A stretch of 64,000 nt of DNA. Origin: Aspidapion aeneum (lineage: Eukaryota; Arthropoda; Insecta; Coleoptera; Brentidae). The position numbers were made by a program, and so were the translations under genes. Below the pieces are notes generated by a model, which worked only from the letters and a program-made list of their open reading frames with translations, was not told the DNA's origin and ran no database searches. This document shows positions 1 to 12,300 of this stretch, in pieces (the stretch's first letter is position 1; the number at the start of each line of letters is the position of its first letter). The stretch covers positions 6,740,136 to 6,804,135 of the forward strand of contig OY755048.1 of the NCBI GenBank assembly GCA_963576565.1. Reading direction: 5' to 3'.

Positions 1-114
1 AGAAATAAGAAGTTAAATTTCTGAGAAAGTCGGTCAAGTATGATAATATTTCTTTGGTATGCGGAAAATATGGTCACGGATCACCAAACAAATGGTGCTC
101 CGTGAAGGCGGGCT

Positions 115-418
115 TAAACGACTCGCGTACTTGGCAAATACACAATTATTTGCGTACTTGGCAAGTATACGAGCTTTGCGAATTGTGATAGCAAGCAGGG
201 CGCTCACACGACATGTACAATTTACAAGTACGAGAGCGCGAACATAGTATGTACTTGGCAAGTGTATGAATAATCGTGATCCCTTTGACTCAACCCATTT
301 TTACCAACCACAAATGGAAAACCAACGAGTGACAAATAATTCTACAAGTAACTCACTCACACGACATGGCAAGTATACCCAAGTAACAATTATTCGCCAA
401 GTACACGAGTCGTTTGAT
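115..418. repeat. Short inverted repeat around repeated ACTTGGC motifs
   Basis: A block at about 115-137 (AAACGACTCGCGTACTTGGC) is repeated inverted at about 395-418 with one or two differences. Between them the motif ACTTGGCAA recurs at 128, 158 and 251 and as its complement near 395. This looks like a small terminal-inverted-repeat element or a decayed foldback. No target-site duplication was found. The short open frames here are products of the repeats and carry no recognisable domain. Confidence 0.5.
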
Positions 419-429
419 CCTAGCTTAAT

Positions 430-1220
430 ATGGTATACTATCTCATATTTAGGAACCACAAAGCGACAGAAATCATATGTTAGGTTTGCAGTAAGTTTTT
501 TAGCATTAGAAGTTTGTTAAAACCTTGTTGCGTTGCAACTTTTGTCTGATTGCGAAACACATGTGTTCCACCATCGAGCAGATTTCATTTTATTTCAAAA
601 TATTTTTTTTGTACTTTCCTCTGATTTATAATTTATATTTTACCATATAAAGTTTTGTTAAGCCTTTAGTCAGGTTAAATAAAACCGTGTTCTGGTTTAT
701 TTAATAAAGTAACCTGTCTATTTGGAAAAAAATATATTGATTGTGGAACACCTGTCCCTACTTTAAAATGTACAAAGAGTTTGTAGGTGATATGCTGGTT
801 CAAAGCAATGTCGAATCAACATCGAAACATAGCTGTTCACTTCATATTACATAGCTCAATTAATACTGAACTGTGTTGCTGATCTATTCCATTAATAAAG
901 CTGACTAAAGCGTGTAGCAGGAAAGTATCGAAGTAATTAAATGTTAAGATATAAGCTCGAATTCAGGATTGAGGGAAAATTAGCTGACTAATATTGGAAA
1001 GTGGATAGGTATAGCCCCAAATTCTACTCTATTTTGTAACTATTGGAGACAGGAGCGAATCTGCGGTGGGACCTGGGGGAGCCAGGCCCCCCAATTTTTT
1101 GGAGTTAAATGTCAAAAGTTGCCAGGTGGGCCAAAAAAAACCGGACAAAATGTTTTTAGTTATATTTTTAAACTTTACCACCGATTTTAATGGAGCAAAC
1201 CGCACTTTGGGGATTGATCA
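430..1220. other. No gene seen; AT-rich non-coding stretch
   Basis: Only low-complexity AT-rich sequence is visible, with no codon-like composition and no domain on either strand. A G-rich patch near 1060-1100 (CTGGGGGAGCCAGGCCCCCC) resembles the interior of the C-rich hAT MITEs elsewhere in the window, but no terminal repeats were found. If furin continues to the left, this is intron. Confidence 0.5.
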
Positions 1221-1229
1221 AGCTTTTAA

Positions 1230-2075
1230 GCAGAAGCAGTTGTTTGTCTGCCATCTTGAAATTCAAGATTAAATGGGCGATTAAATTTGGCCCCTAAAAG
1301 TGCCTCGTTTAATTCTTGTTTCGAGAAACTTGTTTTAAATTCATGAAAAAGTTCTGTTTTCGCCAGGCACAGTGAGGTAAAAATGATTAAAATCGGTTTA
1401 GTCGTTATCAAAATATTTTTTTGTTTCAATCTTTATTTTACAGATTATACGATTGCCTTACCATTTATGTCTGCATTTATTTCCTCATAAATTAATTTTT
1501 ACTGGTCCAATTTCAATGAAATGAAACCGAACCATCATGGTAAGGGTATATTGTTCTTTAAAAACCAATAACAAAGTCTGCCGACATCTTGAAATCCAAA
1601 CTGGCAGACAGAATACAACTTGATCCTTTAAGGAGGCTGGTTTATTCTTGTTTCGACTTGTTAGAAACTTTTCTAAATTCATGGAAAAGGTCTGTCTGCG
1701 CCACGAATAACGAGGTAAAAATCATTTAGATTAGTTTAATCGTTATTGAAAAATTAATTTTTGCGTCAACCATTGTTTTACAGATTATACCAGTGGCGTA
1801 TATAAGGGCCCCGCTCCCCCCCCCCCTCCCGAAGCCTTGACTTTTTTAGATATTTTCCACTTATTTCATGAATACAAACATAAAATAGCATAAAATACGG
1901 CCTCATGAGGTCTTGGCCCTCCCCCGAAACGGTCTAAACTGTCTCGGCCCCCCCCGAAACTTTTTTCTATATACGCCACTGGATTATACGATTGCCTTGC
2001 CGATTCTGTCTGTGTTCATGTCCTCATAAATTCATTATTACTGAATCGATTTCAATTAAATAAAAAGCATCATGG
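1230..2075. repeat. Tandem duplication, two diverged units of about 320 bp
   Basis: Unit 1 (about 1230-1545) and unit 2 (about 1568-2075, minus the inserted MITE) share blocks in the same order: GTCTGCC(A/G)CATCTTGAAAT, TTCTTGTTTCGA, AAATTCATG, GAGGTAAAAAT, GATTATACGATTGCC and TCCTCATAAATT. A trace of the first block recurs near 2235. Unit 1 carries the unoccupied version of the site into which the MITE at 1791-1981 went in unit 2, so the duplication is older than the insertion. Confidence 0.7.
1791..1981. mobile_element. hAT-type MITE, CAGTGGCGTATATA family
   Basis: The 191-bp element begins CAGTGGCGTATATA and ends with the inverse, TATATACGCCACTG. It is flanked on both sides by the exact 8-bp duplication GATTATAC (1783-1790 and 1982-1989). 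An 8-bp duplication and a CAGTGGCG terminus are typical of non-autonomous hAT transposons. The interior has C-rich tracts. The neighbouring tandem unit (around 1442) has a single GATTATAC, the empty site. A second family member lies at 16885-17066. Confidence 0.9.
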
Positions 2076-2495
2076 TCAGTAGCGGCTCGTGAGTTTTAAT
2101 ACAAGGTCATTTTTGGTCATCTTTAGCTTAGGTCAAAACTATATGCAAAAAACGGCTTACCAATTCAAACCAAATTTTATAAAATTTCCGAAACATAATA
2201 AACACTCCTCTTTGAAGGATCAAGTTTGACTCTTTCGGCCATCTTGGATTGTAAGATGCGGGACAAAAAAATCTTAAAAGCCTGACCAATTTTTTTGCAA
2301 ATTGCACTTTGATCCATTTAGAATCGGTGGTATAGTACAAAAGTTATAAGAAAATCATTTTATCCGGCTTTTTTGCCCACGCAGTAATACATTTCAAAAA
2401 AAGTAATTTAGCCCTATTTTTGAGCTCCTAACTTTTACGCCGTGGATACGGCACTGGTTGAAGTTAAAGAAAGTGTGACTTGTATGGATTTATAC

Positions 2496-2687
2496 CTGGA
2501 ATTATCGAGGTCCCTATGCGCTAGCAAAGTGACTTTTGTGCCCATAGGCGAGGTGAGTTGAATGTGCAGATCCCCCCTACGATGGGCAACAATGGACAGC
2601 TTGGCTTGGACGTGTTCCAATATTTCAACCCCCTGGCATTCCGTCACGTGTAGATACAGGGTCACCACACTTCTGGCCGGTATGGAT
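2496..2687 (-). CDS. Fur1: Furin exon: P domain (first part)
   Basis: The 192-bp exon (one base, 63 codons, two bases) is bounded by TTTTTTTCTTAG and GTATAA. It encodes [33 protein letters not shown] and [20 protein letters not shown], matching the P-domain beta-sandwich that stabilises the convertase fold. The continuation expected in the next exon (the GFNDWxFM / HxWGE region) is not visible between 1 and 2450, so the gene probably runs off the left edge. Confidence 0.93.
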
Positions 2688-3310
2688 CTAAGAAAAAAAT
2701 ATATAAAATAATTATATTTTTAGGGAAAAAATCATGACTTTTAGAGGAAAGTCGCCTAATTTTGGAAAGTTGCCTAATTTTGGATACCGCATTATCTCAA
2801 AATCCGTTTACAGTTTCCTTCAATTCAAACCACAAACGAAGCGTCTCTAACATAAAATGATTCTCTGTAAAGCACATAGTTCGACTGTTCACCAATAGTT
2901 GGTGCCATAAGCTTATGTGTTTAATTGTGAAAACGAGTTTTTTGTTGCTTCACGTGTAAAAACAATGTTAGGTTAAAAAACTTGAACTCTGAACTTTGTT
3001 TTTTTTTTTATAAAAAACATGAAAATAAAACGAAGTAAATTTTTTTATTAAACCAGCAAACATATTGCCTTACTAAAAACATTTGGTTTTATTTTATAAA
3101 AAACTATGAATTCCTATGAACTATTTTTAGCTCACACTACTACTATAAGTAGTGTGAGCTATGGTGATCCTAATTTTAGCTCACACTACTACTATAAGTA
3201 GTGTGAGCTATGGTGATCCTAATTTTTTCGAGAAAAAAAAAGTTGCTCCGATTTCAAAAATTTTTATATATCTTTGCGTTTCAGATGATTTTGAAACTTT
3301 TTTGTTTTGC

Positions 3311-3341
<31 letters not shown>

Positions 3342-6300
3342 ATGTATGTCTGTCTGTATGTCTGTCTGTAACGACCAACCCGCATAACTCAAAAACCGTT
3401 TGTCCGATTTTAATGAAATTTGGTACCTAAGTTGGGTCTTGGGCCGTGATGGTCCCATTTAAAAATGAACAAAATCCACCGAACGCAAGCCAAATAAAAG
3501 GGTGGGGGTAGATTCCAAAAATGAGAGTTTATGTGAAAATATGGCGTGTGTGATATCAAACGAAAGGTAATTAAGTCTGGAGTTAAAAAAAATGAATTTT
3601 AGTTTATTTTTAAAAAAAGGGTGGGGGTAGATGTCAAAAATTAGAGTTTAAGTGAAAATATGGCGTGTGTGATATCAAACGAAAGGTAATTGAGTCAGGA
3701 GTTAAACAAAATACATTTTAGTTTTTTTCAAAAGGGTGGGGGGTAGATTAAAAAAGTGTGTGCTATGGTGATCCTAATTTTTTCGAGAAAAAAAAAAGTT
3801 GCTCCGATTTCAAAATTTTTTATATATCTTTGCGTTTCAGATGATTTTGAAACTTTTTTGTTTTGCTGTCTGTCTGTCTGTCTGTCTGTATGTCTGTCTG
3901 TAACGACCAACCCGCATAACTCAAAAACCGCTTGTCCGATTTTAATGAAATTTGGTACCTAAGTTGGGTCTTGGGCCGTGATGGTCCCATTTAAAAATGA
4001 ACAAAATCCACCGAACGCAAGCCAAATAAAAGGGTGGGGGTAGATTCCAAAAATTAGAGTTTATGTGAAAATATGGCGTGTGTGATATCAAACGAAAGGT
4101 AATTAAGTCTGGAGTTAAAAAAATGAATTTTAGTTTATTTTTAAAAAAAGGGTGGGGGTAGATGTCAAAAATTAGAGTTTAAGTGAAAATATGGCGTGTG
4201 TGATATCAAACGAAAGGTAATTGAGTCTGGAGTTAAACAAAATACATTTTAGTTTTTTTCAAAAGGGTGAGGGGTAGATTAAAAAAATTTGAGTTTAAGG
4301 TATCAAACGAAAGGTAATTGAGTCTGGAGTTGAATAAAATATATTTCAGTTTTTGATTATATTAGCTCACACTATAACTATAGTACCTAGTGTGAGCTTA
4401 GGTGCCCATAGATTGGCAGAGTATTTTTAAAGTGTTCTGAAAATGGGAACTTTGGTAATTAAATGGTTAAAATATATTTATTAATTTTTGAGTTACCCAG
4501 ACAGACGACGTCATAAAAAACTTTGGTGGTTAAGTTACTTTATTTTGAGTGAAAATAAAAAAAAAGTTTTTTTTGACGATGCCAATAGCCTTCCTACCTA
4601 TGGATGACTAAAAAATAAGTCAATCATGCGTACTTTTTCCGGAATGGGACAACTGGGCGCCGCCAACTCGGCGCCGCCAACTGGGCGCCGGGCCAACTCG
4701 GCGCCGGGCCAACTCGGCGCCGCCAACTGGGCGCCGGCCAACTCGGCGCCGGACTAAAATTTTTTTTTTGATAAAATGTGTGAATGAAAAATAAAATATA
4801 TTATTTATATAATAACATTTTTAAAAAATCCTTTACGCAATTTTTTACAAGCTTTTATATTTAGCTTCAGATGTCTAACTAACTAACTATCTATCAAATC
4901 TTGTGAAGCGTTTTTGACACACTTCCCAATATCCGATTTGGATGAAATTTGGTACACACGTAGTGGTCCGATGATAATACAACTATAAGAAAAAAATATC
5001 CTCCCACCCCTACCCCCACCCCCTTCCATAGAAAAATTTGTTTTTGACACACATCCCGTTATCCGATTTAGATGAAATTTGGTATACATATAGTGGTCTG
5101 ATGACAATACAACATTAAAAAAAAATATCCTCCCACCTCTACCACCACCCCTTCCATAGAAAATGCGTTTTTGACACCCTTCCCATTATCCGATTTGGAT
5201 GAAATTTGGTATTCACATAGTGATCCGATGACAATACAACAATAAAAAAAATCCTACCACTCCTACCCCCACCCTCATCTATAGAAAAATGCGTTTTTGA
5301 CACACTTCCCATAATCCGATTTGGATGAAATTTGGTATACATATAGTGATCCGATGACAATACAATATTAATAAAAAAATATCCTCCCACCTCTACCCCC
5401 ACCCCCTTTCATAAAAAAATGAGTTTTTGACACACTTCCCATTTTCCGATTTGGATGAAATTTGGTATATATATAGTGATCCGATAACAATACAATATTA
5501 AGAAAAAAATGTCCTCCCACCTCTATCCCCACCCCCTTTCATAGAAAAATGAGTTTTTGATACACTTCCCATTATCCGATTTGGATCAAATTTGGTATAC
5601 ATATAGTGATCCAATGACAATACATTATAAGAAAAAAATATCCTCCCACCTCTACCCCCACCCCCTTTCATAGAAAAATGAGTTTTAGACACACTTCCCA
5701 TTATCCGATTTGGATGAAATTTGGTATTCACATAGTGGTCAGATGACAATACAACATTAAAAAAAAATATCCTCCCACCTCTACCACCACCCCTTCCATA
5801 GAAAATGTGTTTTTGACACCCTTCCCATTATCCGATTTGGATGAAATTTGGTATTCACATAGTGGTCCGATGACAATACAACAATAAAAAAAAATCCTAC
5901 CACTCCTACCCCCACCCTCATCTATAGAAAAATGCGTTTTTGACACACTTCCCATAATCCGATTTGGATGAAATTTGGTATACATATAGTGATCCGATGA
6001 CAATACAATATTAATAAAAAATATCCTCCCACCTCTACCCCCACCCCCTTTCATAGAAAAATGAGTTTTTGACACACTTCCCATTATCCGGTTTGGATGA
6101 AATTTGGTATTCACATAGTGGTCCGATGACAATACAACATTAAAAAAAATATATATAATTTTGACGATGTTATTACGATAAGATATCCGTATCAATTAAA
6201 TATCACTATTTGCAAGAATCAATCTAGCAGAAAAATGCAGAAGTAAATAAATAGAGTATATTCTAGATTATTGGAAAGTTATTTGGAAACTCATTTTTCT

Positions 6301-9300
6301 ATTGGGGGAAGGAGAGGGTGGGGGTAGAGTTAGAAATATATTTTTTGTTTGGGCTGTATTGCCATCGGGCCTTTATGCATATAACAAATTTTATAAAATT
6401 TGAAGTAAAGTGTGTCAAAAACGCATTTTTCATGGAAAGGGGGTGGGGGGTAGGGGTGGGAGGACATTTTTTCATTATTGTTGTATTGTTATCGGACCAC
6501 TATATGTATACCAAATTTCATCCAAATCGGATAATGGGAAGTGTGTCAAAAACGCATTTTTCCATAGATGAGGGTGGGGGTAGGAGTGGTAGGATTTTTT
6601 TTTCAATGTTGTATTGTCATCGGACCACTATATGTATACCAAATTTCATCCAAATCGGATAATGGGAAGGGTGTCAAAAACGCATTTTCTATGGAAGGGG
6701 GTGGGGGTAGGGGTGGGAGGATATTTTTTTCTTAATGTTGTATTGTCATGGGACCACTACGTGTGTATCAAATTTCATCCAAATCGGATAATGGGAAGGG
6801 TGTCAAAAACGCATTTTCTATGGAAGGGGGTGGGGGTAGGGGTGAGAGGATATTTTTTTTAAATGTTGTATTGTCATCGGACCACTATGTGAATACCAAA
6901 TTTCATCCAAATCGGATAATGGGAAGTGTGTCAAAAACTCATTTTTCTATGAAAGGGGGTGGGGGTAGAGGTGGGAGGATATTTTTTCTTATTATTGTAT
7001 TGTCATCGGATCACTATATGTATACCAAATTTCATTCAAATCGGATAATGGGAAGGGTGTCAAAAACGCATTTTTCAATAGATGAGGGTGGGGGTAGGAG
7101 TGGCAGGATTTTTTTTTCAATGTTGTATTGTCATCGGACCACTATATGTATACCAAATTTCATCCAAATCGGATAATGGGAAGGGTGTCAAAAACGCATT
7201 TTCTATGGAAGGGGTGGGGGTAGGGTGGGAGGATATTTTTTTTAAATGTTGTATTGTCATCGGACCACTATGTGAATACCAAATTTCATCCAAACCGGAT
7301 AATGGGAAGTGTGTCAAAAACTCATTTTTCTATGAAAGTGGGTGGGGGTAGAGGTGGGAGGATATTTTTTCTTATTATTGTATTGTCATCGGATCACTAT
7401 ATGTATACCAAATTTCATCCAAATCGGATAATGGGAAGGGTGTCAAAAACGCATTTTTCAATAGATGAGGGTGGGGGTAGGAGTGGCAGGATTTTTTTTT
7501 CAATGTTGTATTGTCATCGGATCACTATATGTATACCAAATTTCATCCAAATCGGATTACGGGATGTGTGTCAAAAACAAATTTTTCTATAGAAGGGGGT
7601 GGGGGTAGGGGTGGGAGGATATTTTTTTTTATTGTTGTATTATCATCGGACCACTATGTGTATACCAAATTTTATCCAAATCGGATAACGGGAAGTGTGT
7701 CAAAAACACATTTTTCTATAGAAGGGGTGGGGGTAGGGTGGGAGGATATTTTTTTCTTAATGTTGTATTGTCATGGGACCACTACGTGTGTCAAAAACGC
7801 TTCACAAGATTTGATAGATAGTTAGTTAGACAGAACATCTGAAGCTAAATAAAAGCTTGTAAAAAATATTGCGTAAAGGATTTTTTAAAGATGTTTTTAT
7901 ATAAATAATATATTTTATTTTTCATCTACACATTTTATGAAAAAAAAAAAATTTAGTCCGGCGCCGAGTTGGCCGGCGCCCAGTTGGCGGCGCCGAGTTG
8001 GCCCGACGCCCAGTTGGCTTGGCGCCCAGTTGGCGGCGCCGAGTTGGCGGCGCCCAGTTGGCGGCGCCGAGTTGGCGGCGCCGAGTTGGCGGCGCCCAGT
8101 TGTCCTAGACCGACTTTTTCAGTAAAATTTATATTTTACAAAAGCTCGACAAACAAAATTCAACTATTTTTAGCAGCTGCTTAAATGTTGGATTCATTTC
8201 GCAGTCAAGTCACGTAATATTATTTAAAACACAACTGTTATTTATTAATATAGTTTTTTGATGTTATTAAGCAATATGGGGTTTTTTAGAAATTGTGGAG
8301 GACATAAATACGCTTAAGATTTTAGGTTTTTCAGAAAATAGAATATTTAACCAAACTTTATTTTGAGCATGTTTTAAGCAAAAATCTAAAAATCAGAGTC
8401 AATTCTGCCATAAAAAATGCGAATTGTCCATACCTCTCTACTACTTATCACTACTAAATATTTTATTATTTGTTAGCCCTACAAATTTCGGGGGGATTGA
8501 TCCCTTCTTCATCCCCCCCTAGGTACGGCCCTGAGCTCAGTGAACTCCCATGAAGAGTTACAAAACTTAAATGCTTTATTTCTACTTCTAAAGATTATAA
8601 AAGACGTTTTGATTAAGTCCAGCATAATAAATCTATAGGTAAAAGCTTTTCAGAAAGCTGAATAATATTTTCATTAAACCTATCTGTATAAAATAAGGAA
8701 GTTGTAATTAAAAAAAAAAGAAAAAACAAAAGATACATTTAATTAAGACAAAGAAAATCAAATCGGTGCGTTACACAGCTCTGTACTCTGTACCTACTTT
8801 CCAAGTTCACACAAAGTTTAAGGGGTGTGTACAGAGAGCTATCAGTTAAAAAGTTGGTTAAACCGAAGTTAAAGTAAACTTTAGCTGAAACAGCTAACGA
8901 AGAAATATTTAAATATTCCTCGAATAATTAATAATTAAACTAATTTCGCCTCTAGCCATTCAGCTTTATTAACAGCTGTAACATACAATTAGCTGTATGT
9001 TGCTTAAGTATAATATTGACTTGACTTGATCAAGTAATTTTTCAAGTAAATGTAGTTAATATAAGGTGCCTGCGGCAAATAATGCCCGGTGGCTAGTAAT
9101 GCCCATTGTAAAATTAAGTCGCTTCTAAATACTTGTTTAAGGGCACAGGCATGGAATAAATAACATATTTCTTCGATGTCACAGGCCATTACAATACTGT
9201 GACATCTGAATATTATTCGGTTCAGTTGCACTTTAGTTGAAATCCTGTGGTGGTAAAACAAGTATCTAATTATATATCAAGATATAAAAGTGTCACTTTT

Positions 9301-12300
9301 TTGTTTATCTAGAGGCGAAAAGTTTGTGGCATGAGCATAGGGAGGGCTACAATTTGTCGAGAAATAACAAGACACTTTTACCACGAGATGTACATATACG
9401 CTATTTTTACGCTTTATTTTTCGATAATAGTAAACACTTGTATGCACCGCAGGCAAAATTTTTGCATTATTACTAGAAAAAACTTTATTTTGCCAACTTT
9501 TTGTATATGCAAAAAAATTCTCGACAGTAACAAAAACGTAGGAAGCACCCAAAATTCTTATTATTTTTTCTTTTTTATGTGGGCTGTATTAAGCGAACGT
9601 TGTGGTAATAAAGACATTTTGCACCTTTTTTCAAGCATATTAAAAGTTTGTCATAGATTCTAGACTGCAAGTGTACTTTTAACTTTATTTACGATAGTTC
9701 GAGTTAAGATGTCTTTGTTTTTGTTGGTTGTTTTTTGCCATTTTTTGAAAAATAAAGTATTTTTCCTTAAGTGGACTTTATTTGCCGCAGGTAGGTATCT
9801 TACTACAAAAGCGATAATTAACTATTAAATTGAAATGTCAAAAGTGCAAATCAAGTAAACCAGACTTACTGGAGCGATCTATTTTAATTCCTGGAACCAC
9901 CCCTTTTCGACATTTAAGCCATCCGGTCTCCCCTGACATTTAGCCCGTTTAAAAGGGACACTGACCACACAGCTATATAGTCAGTTCTCGTTGTGCCTTT
10001 GGTTTCGTGTTAGAGCTCCTTTAAATCTGTTTGCTAAGCTTATACAGAGTTATAAGCCAAAATGAGAAAAAGTCAACAATCCCTTATTTTCGAGGTTTCC
10101 TTAAAGTAGTGGGGAAAAAGGAAAATCTCCCACCTTCAAGTTTATAAAAGCAGAAACAAATTTTGGTTTGGTTTGTTTTTAATTCTAGAGGTAGTTGAGT
10201 TTATTATTTCTTCATTATTACTACAAATATTACGGCTCTTAATTAGACTGAAAATTCCACACCAGTATTTTTTAACCTATCGAAATGTGTTTTTTTGACA
10301 TATCACCATAGCAACGCACGAATTTTAGTGGAAATTTTTTGAAGTCTTAATGACAAGATAATGTTTTTTCCAGTAGGTTTTAATTAATTTATTCAATTAA
10401 ATATTTAAGATTTTTTTTGTATTCTTCGGACGCCTCATTTCTACCTCCTTTCTTGTTAAAGACGAAAAAGCTGGACTTTTAATGGAATTAATTAAATATC
10501 TATGTAGTAGGTATTGGACACGATTTTATTCACCATTTTTGCGCTGCACGGTTACGAATAATATACTAATAATATAAAGCCCGTATAAGAAATTGATAAA
10601 ACTTACGCAAAATTAAATAGTGTACTCTGTGATCCATGCTAAAAGGCTGAGAAGCCATTGCTGCCCAAACTACAATGCACACTAAATTTATCTATGTAAC
10701 CTATGTAAAAATTGATAAAATTATAATTTTCTACCACTTGTAGTAACCCAAAATTGATATAAAATAAGGGAATAAAATATATTACATTCTGAACTCGTAT
10801 TTTCATGAAACTACAATAAGTAGAAATTATCTAATTGGTGCTGAAACTGCGCAGAATCTAAATTTGTTCATGTCCGTAAGTATATGAAAACAATTTAAAG
10901 AAAAAATTTTAAACTATTCTTGTTGTAGTCATCAGCTTTTAGTTTTTAATTTAGGTAGGTAGAATGACAAAACATTAATTGCCATAGTAACTAAATAAAT
11001 AAGTCAATCAAAACTATGTTTTGCTGGTGTCTGGAAAAAATTGACATTGTTGTAGGTCAAAAAATAAATTTTAAATTTATTCAATTTGGTGTGGAATTTT
11101 CTTGCCGAATACCACGCGAGGTTAAATTATTTCCGGAATTTTTTTCGAGCTAATGAATATTTTGAAAATTAATTTTTTGAAAATATATTCACTAATGAGA
11201 ATTTATGTACTGTGTGTTATTTCCCATATCCAGTTTTTCAATGTTTCTGTCTATTCGTTTGACAAGAACATACAAAAAAGGTAAGACCGAATCTTTTTCA
11301 ATTTCCATTGCATTTCTGTAACTGAAAATCTGGATTTTTAATTCTTTACACATGGTATATGTGTACTAGGTTATGTTTTTCTCATTCCCAATAATCTAAC
11401 CTATGGTAATTAAGTAACTTTGCAAAGGTTAATACAGAAGGAAACGAATTGTAGGTACTCTAGACTTTCTATTTAAAGCCTCTTTTAAACGAAATGCATG
11501 AAAATCAAATTATACCGAGCCAGAGGCGTTAATTTGTGACTGAACATGCCATGAATGATATGAGTTACAACAGAATGGGACAACCGGGCGCCGCCAAAAT
11601 GAGTAGATGAAAAACAAAATATATTATTTATATAAAAACATCTTTAAAAAATCCTTTACGCAGTTTTTTTGAAATTTGTTTTTGTTAAGTAAAGTTAAAT
11701 CCATTAAGTCGACTGTTGAATCTTGGTAGTTGTAGTGTTTGGTAACCTGGTAACACTACAATTTACGTTTTTTATTACAACAATGGCGGATCCAAAATGG
11801 CGGATTTCTTTATTTTTAAACCGATTTTTTAAGCCACAGAAATAACATAGCTGGTTACTAATTTTTTACTGTTACTTTTTTCATCTCGTAATTTATGAGT
11901 TTCAAGAATTTTCACAGAGGAAAAACTTGGGCGTCCCTGCAAAATAAGATCGGTGTAGTGTGTCCTATCAAGAATTTGCAACTTCAAAGTAAAATAGGCA
12001 ACTAAAATGCTAATCTACAGGATGTGGATTCATTCATATGCTGCCTTGTAAAAAGTTATAAGCGTATTCAAAACAGGAGCGTATCCAGGGGGAGGCAAGC
12101 GGGGACTTGCCCACTTATTAGATTTTTCACAATCTTTCAATGAAATGAAAATAGATTATAAATCCCCCCCCCCTTACAACGCCACTGAATTTATAAACCT
12201 GCCCCTGCTTCTGTTTTTTTTTGCTGATATGTTTGGTTTTTTATTCATAAATTTGGTTTTGTTCTCTCTAAGTTTTTACTCTAGTTATATTAGAATCCTT

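Larger units (their letters stand above)
4646..8105. mobile_element. Foldback (FB-like) transposon with tandem-repeat arms
   Basis: This is a 3.46-kb inverted repeat. Each arm has, from outside in, short GC-rich repeats of the type GGCGCCCAGTTGGC, a unique block of about 155 bp, and about ten 128-bp tandem units. The arms are mirror images around a loop at about 6150-6310. The outer ends are GGGACAACTGGGCGCC on the left and GGCGCCCAGTTGTCC on the right. The layout matches Drosophila FB and similar foldback elements. It carries no transposase gene. It lies in the 14.4-kb furin intron. No convincing target duplication was found. A relic of one end is at 11575-11690. Confidence 0.85.

Noticed and set aside
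1..2450. Next furin exon (end of P domain) at the left edge
   Set aside because: I looked on the minus strand for the GFNDWxFM and HxWGE blocks and for a phase-matched AG and found none.
4883..7825. Repeated small proteins ([20 protein letters not shown] pattern) as a gene family
   Set aside because: The frames are the 128-bp foldback units read on either arm; they shift frame between units, have no independent starts and are explained by the repeat.
9277..9663. Overlapping frames of 91 and 110 codons
   Set aside because: They lie inside a candidate TIR element, overlap on opposite strands and have no known motif.
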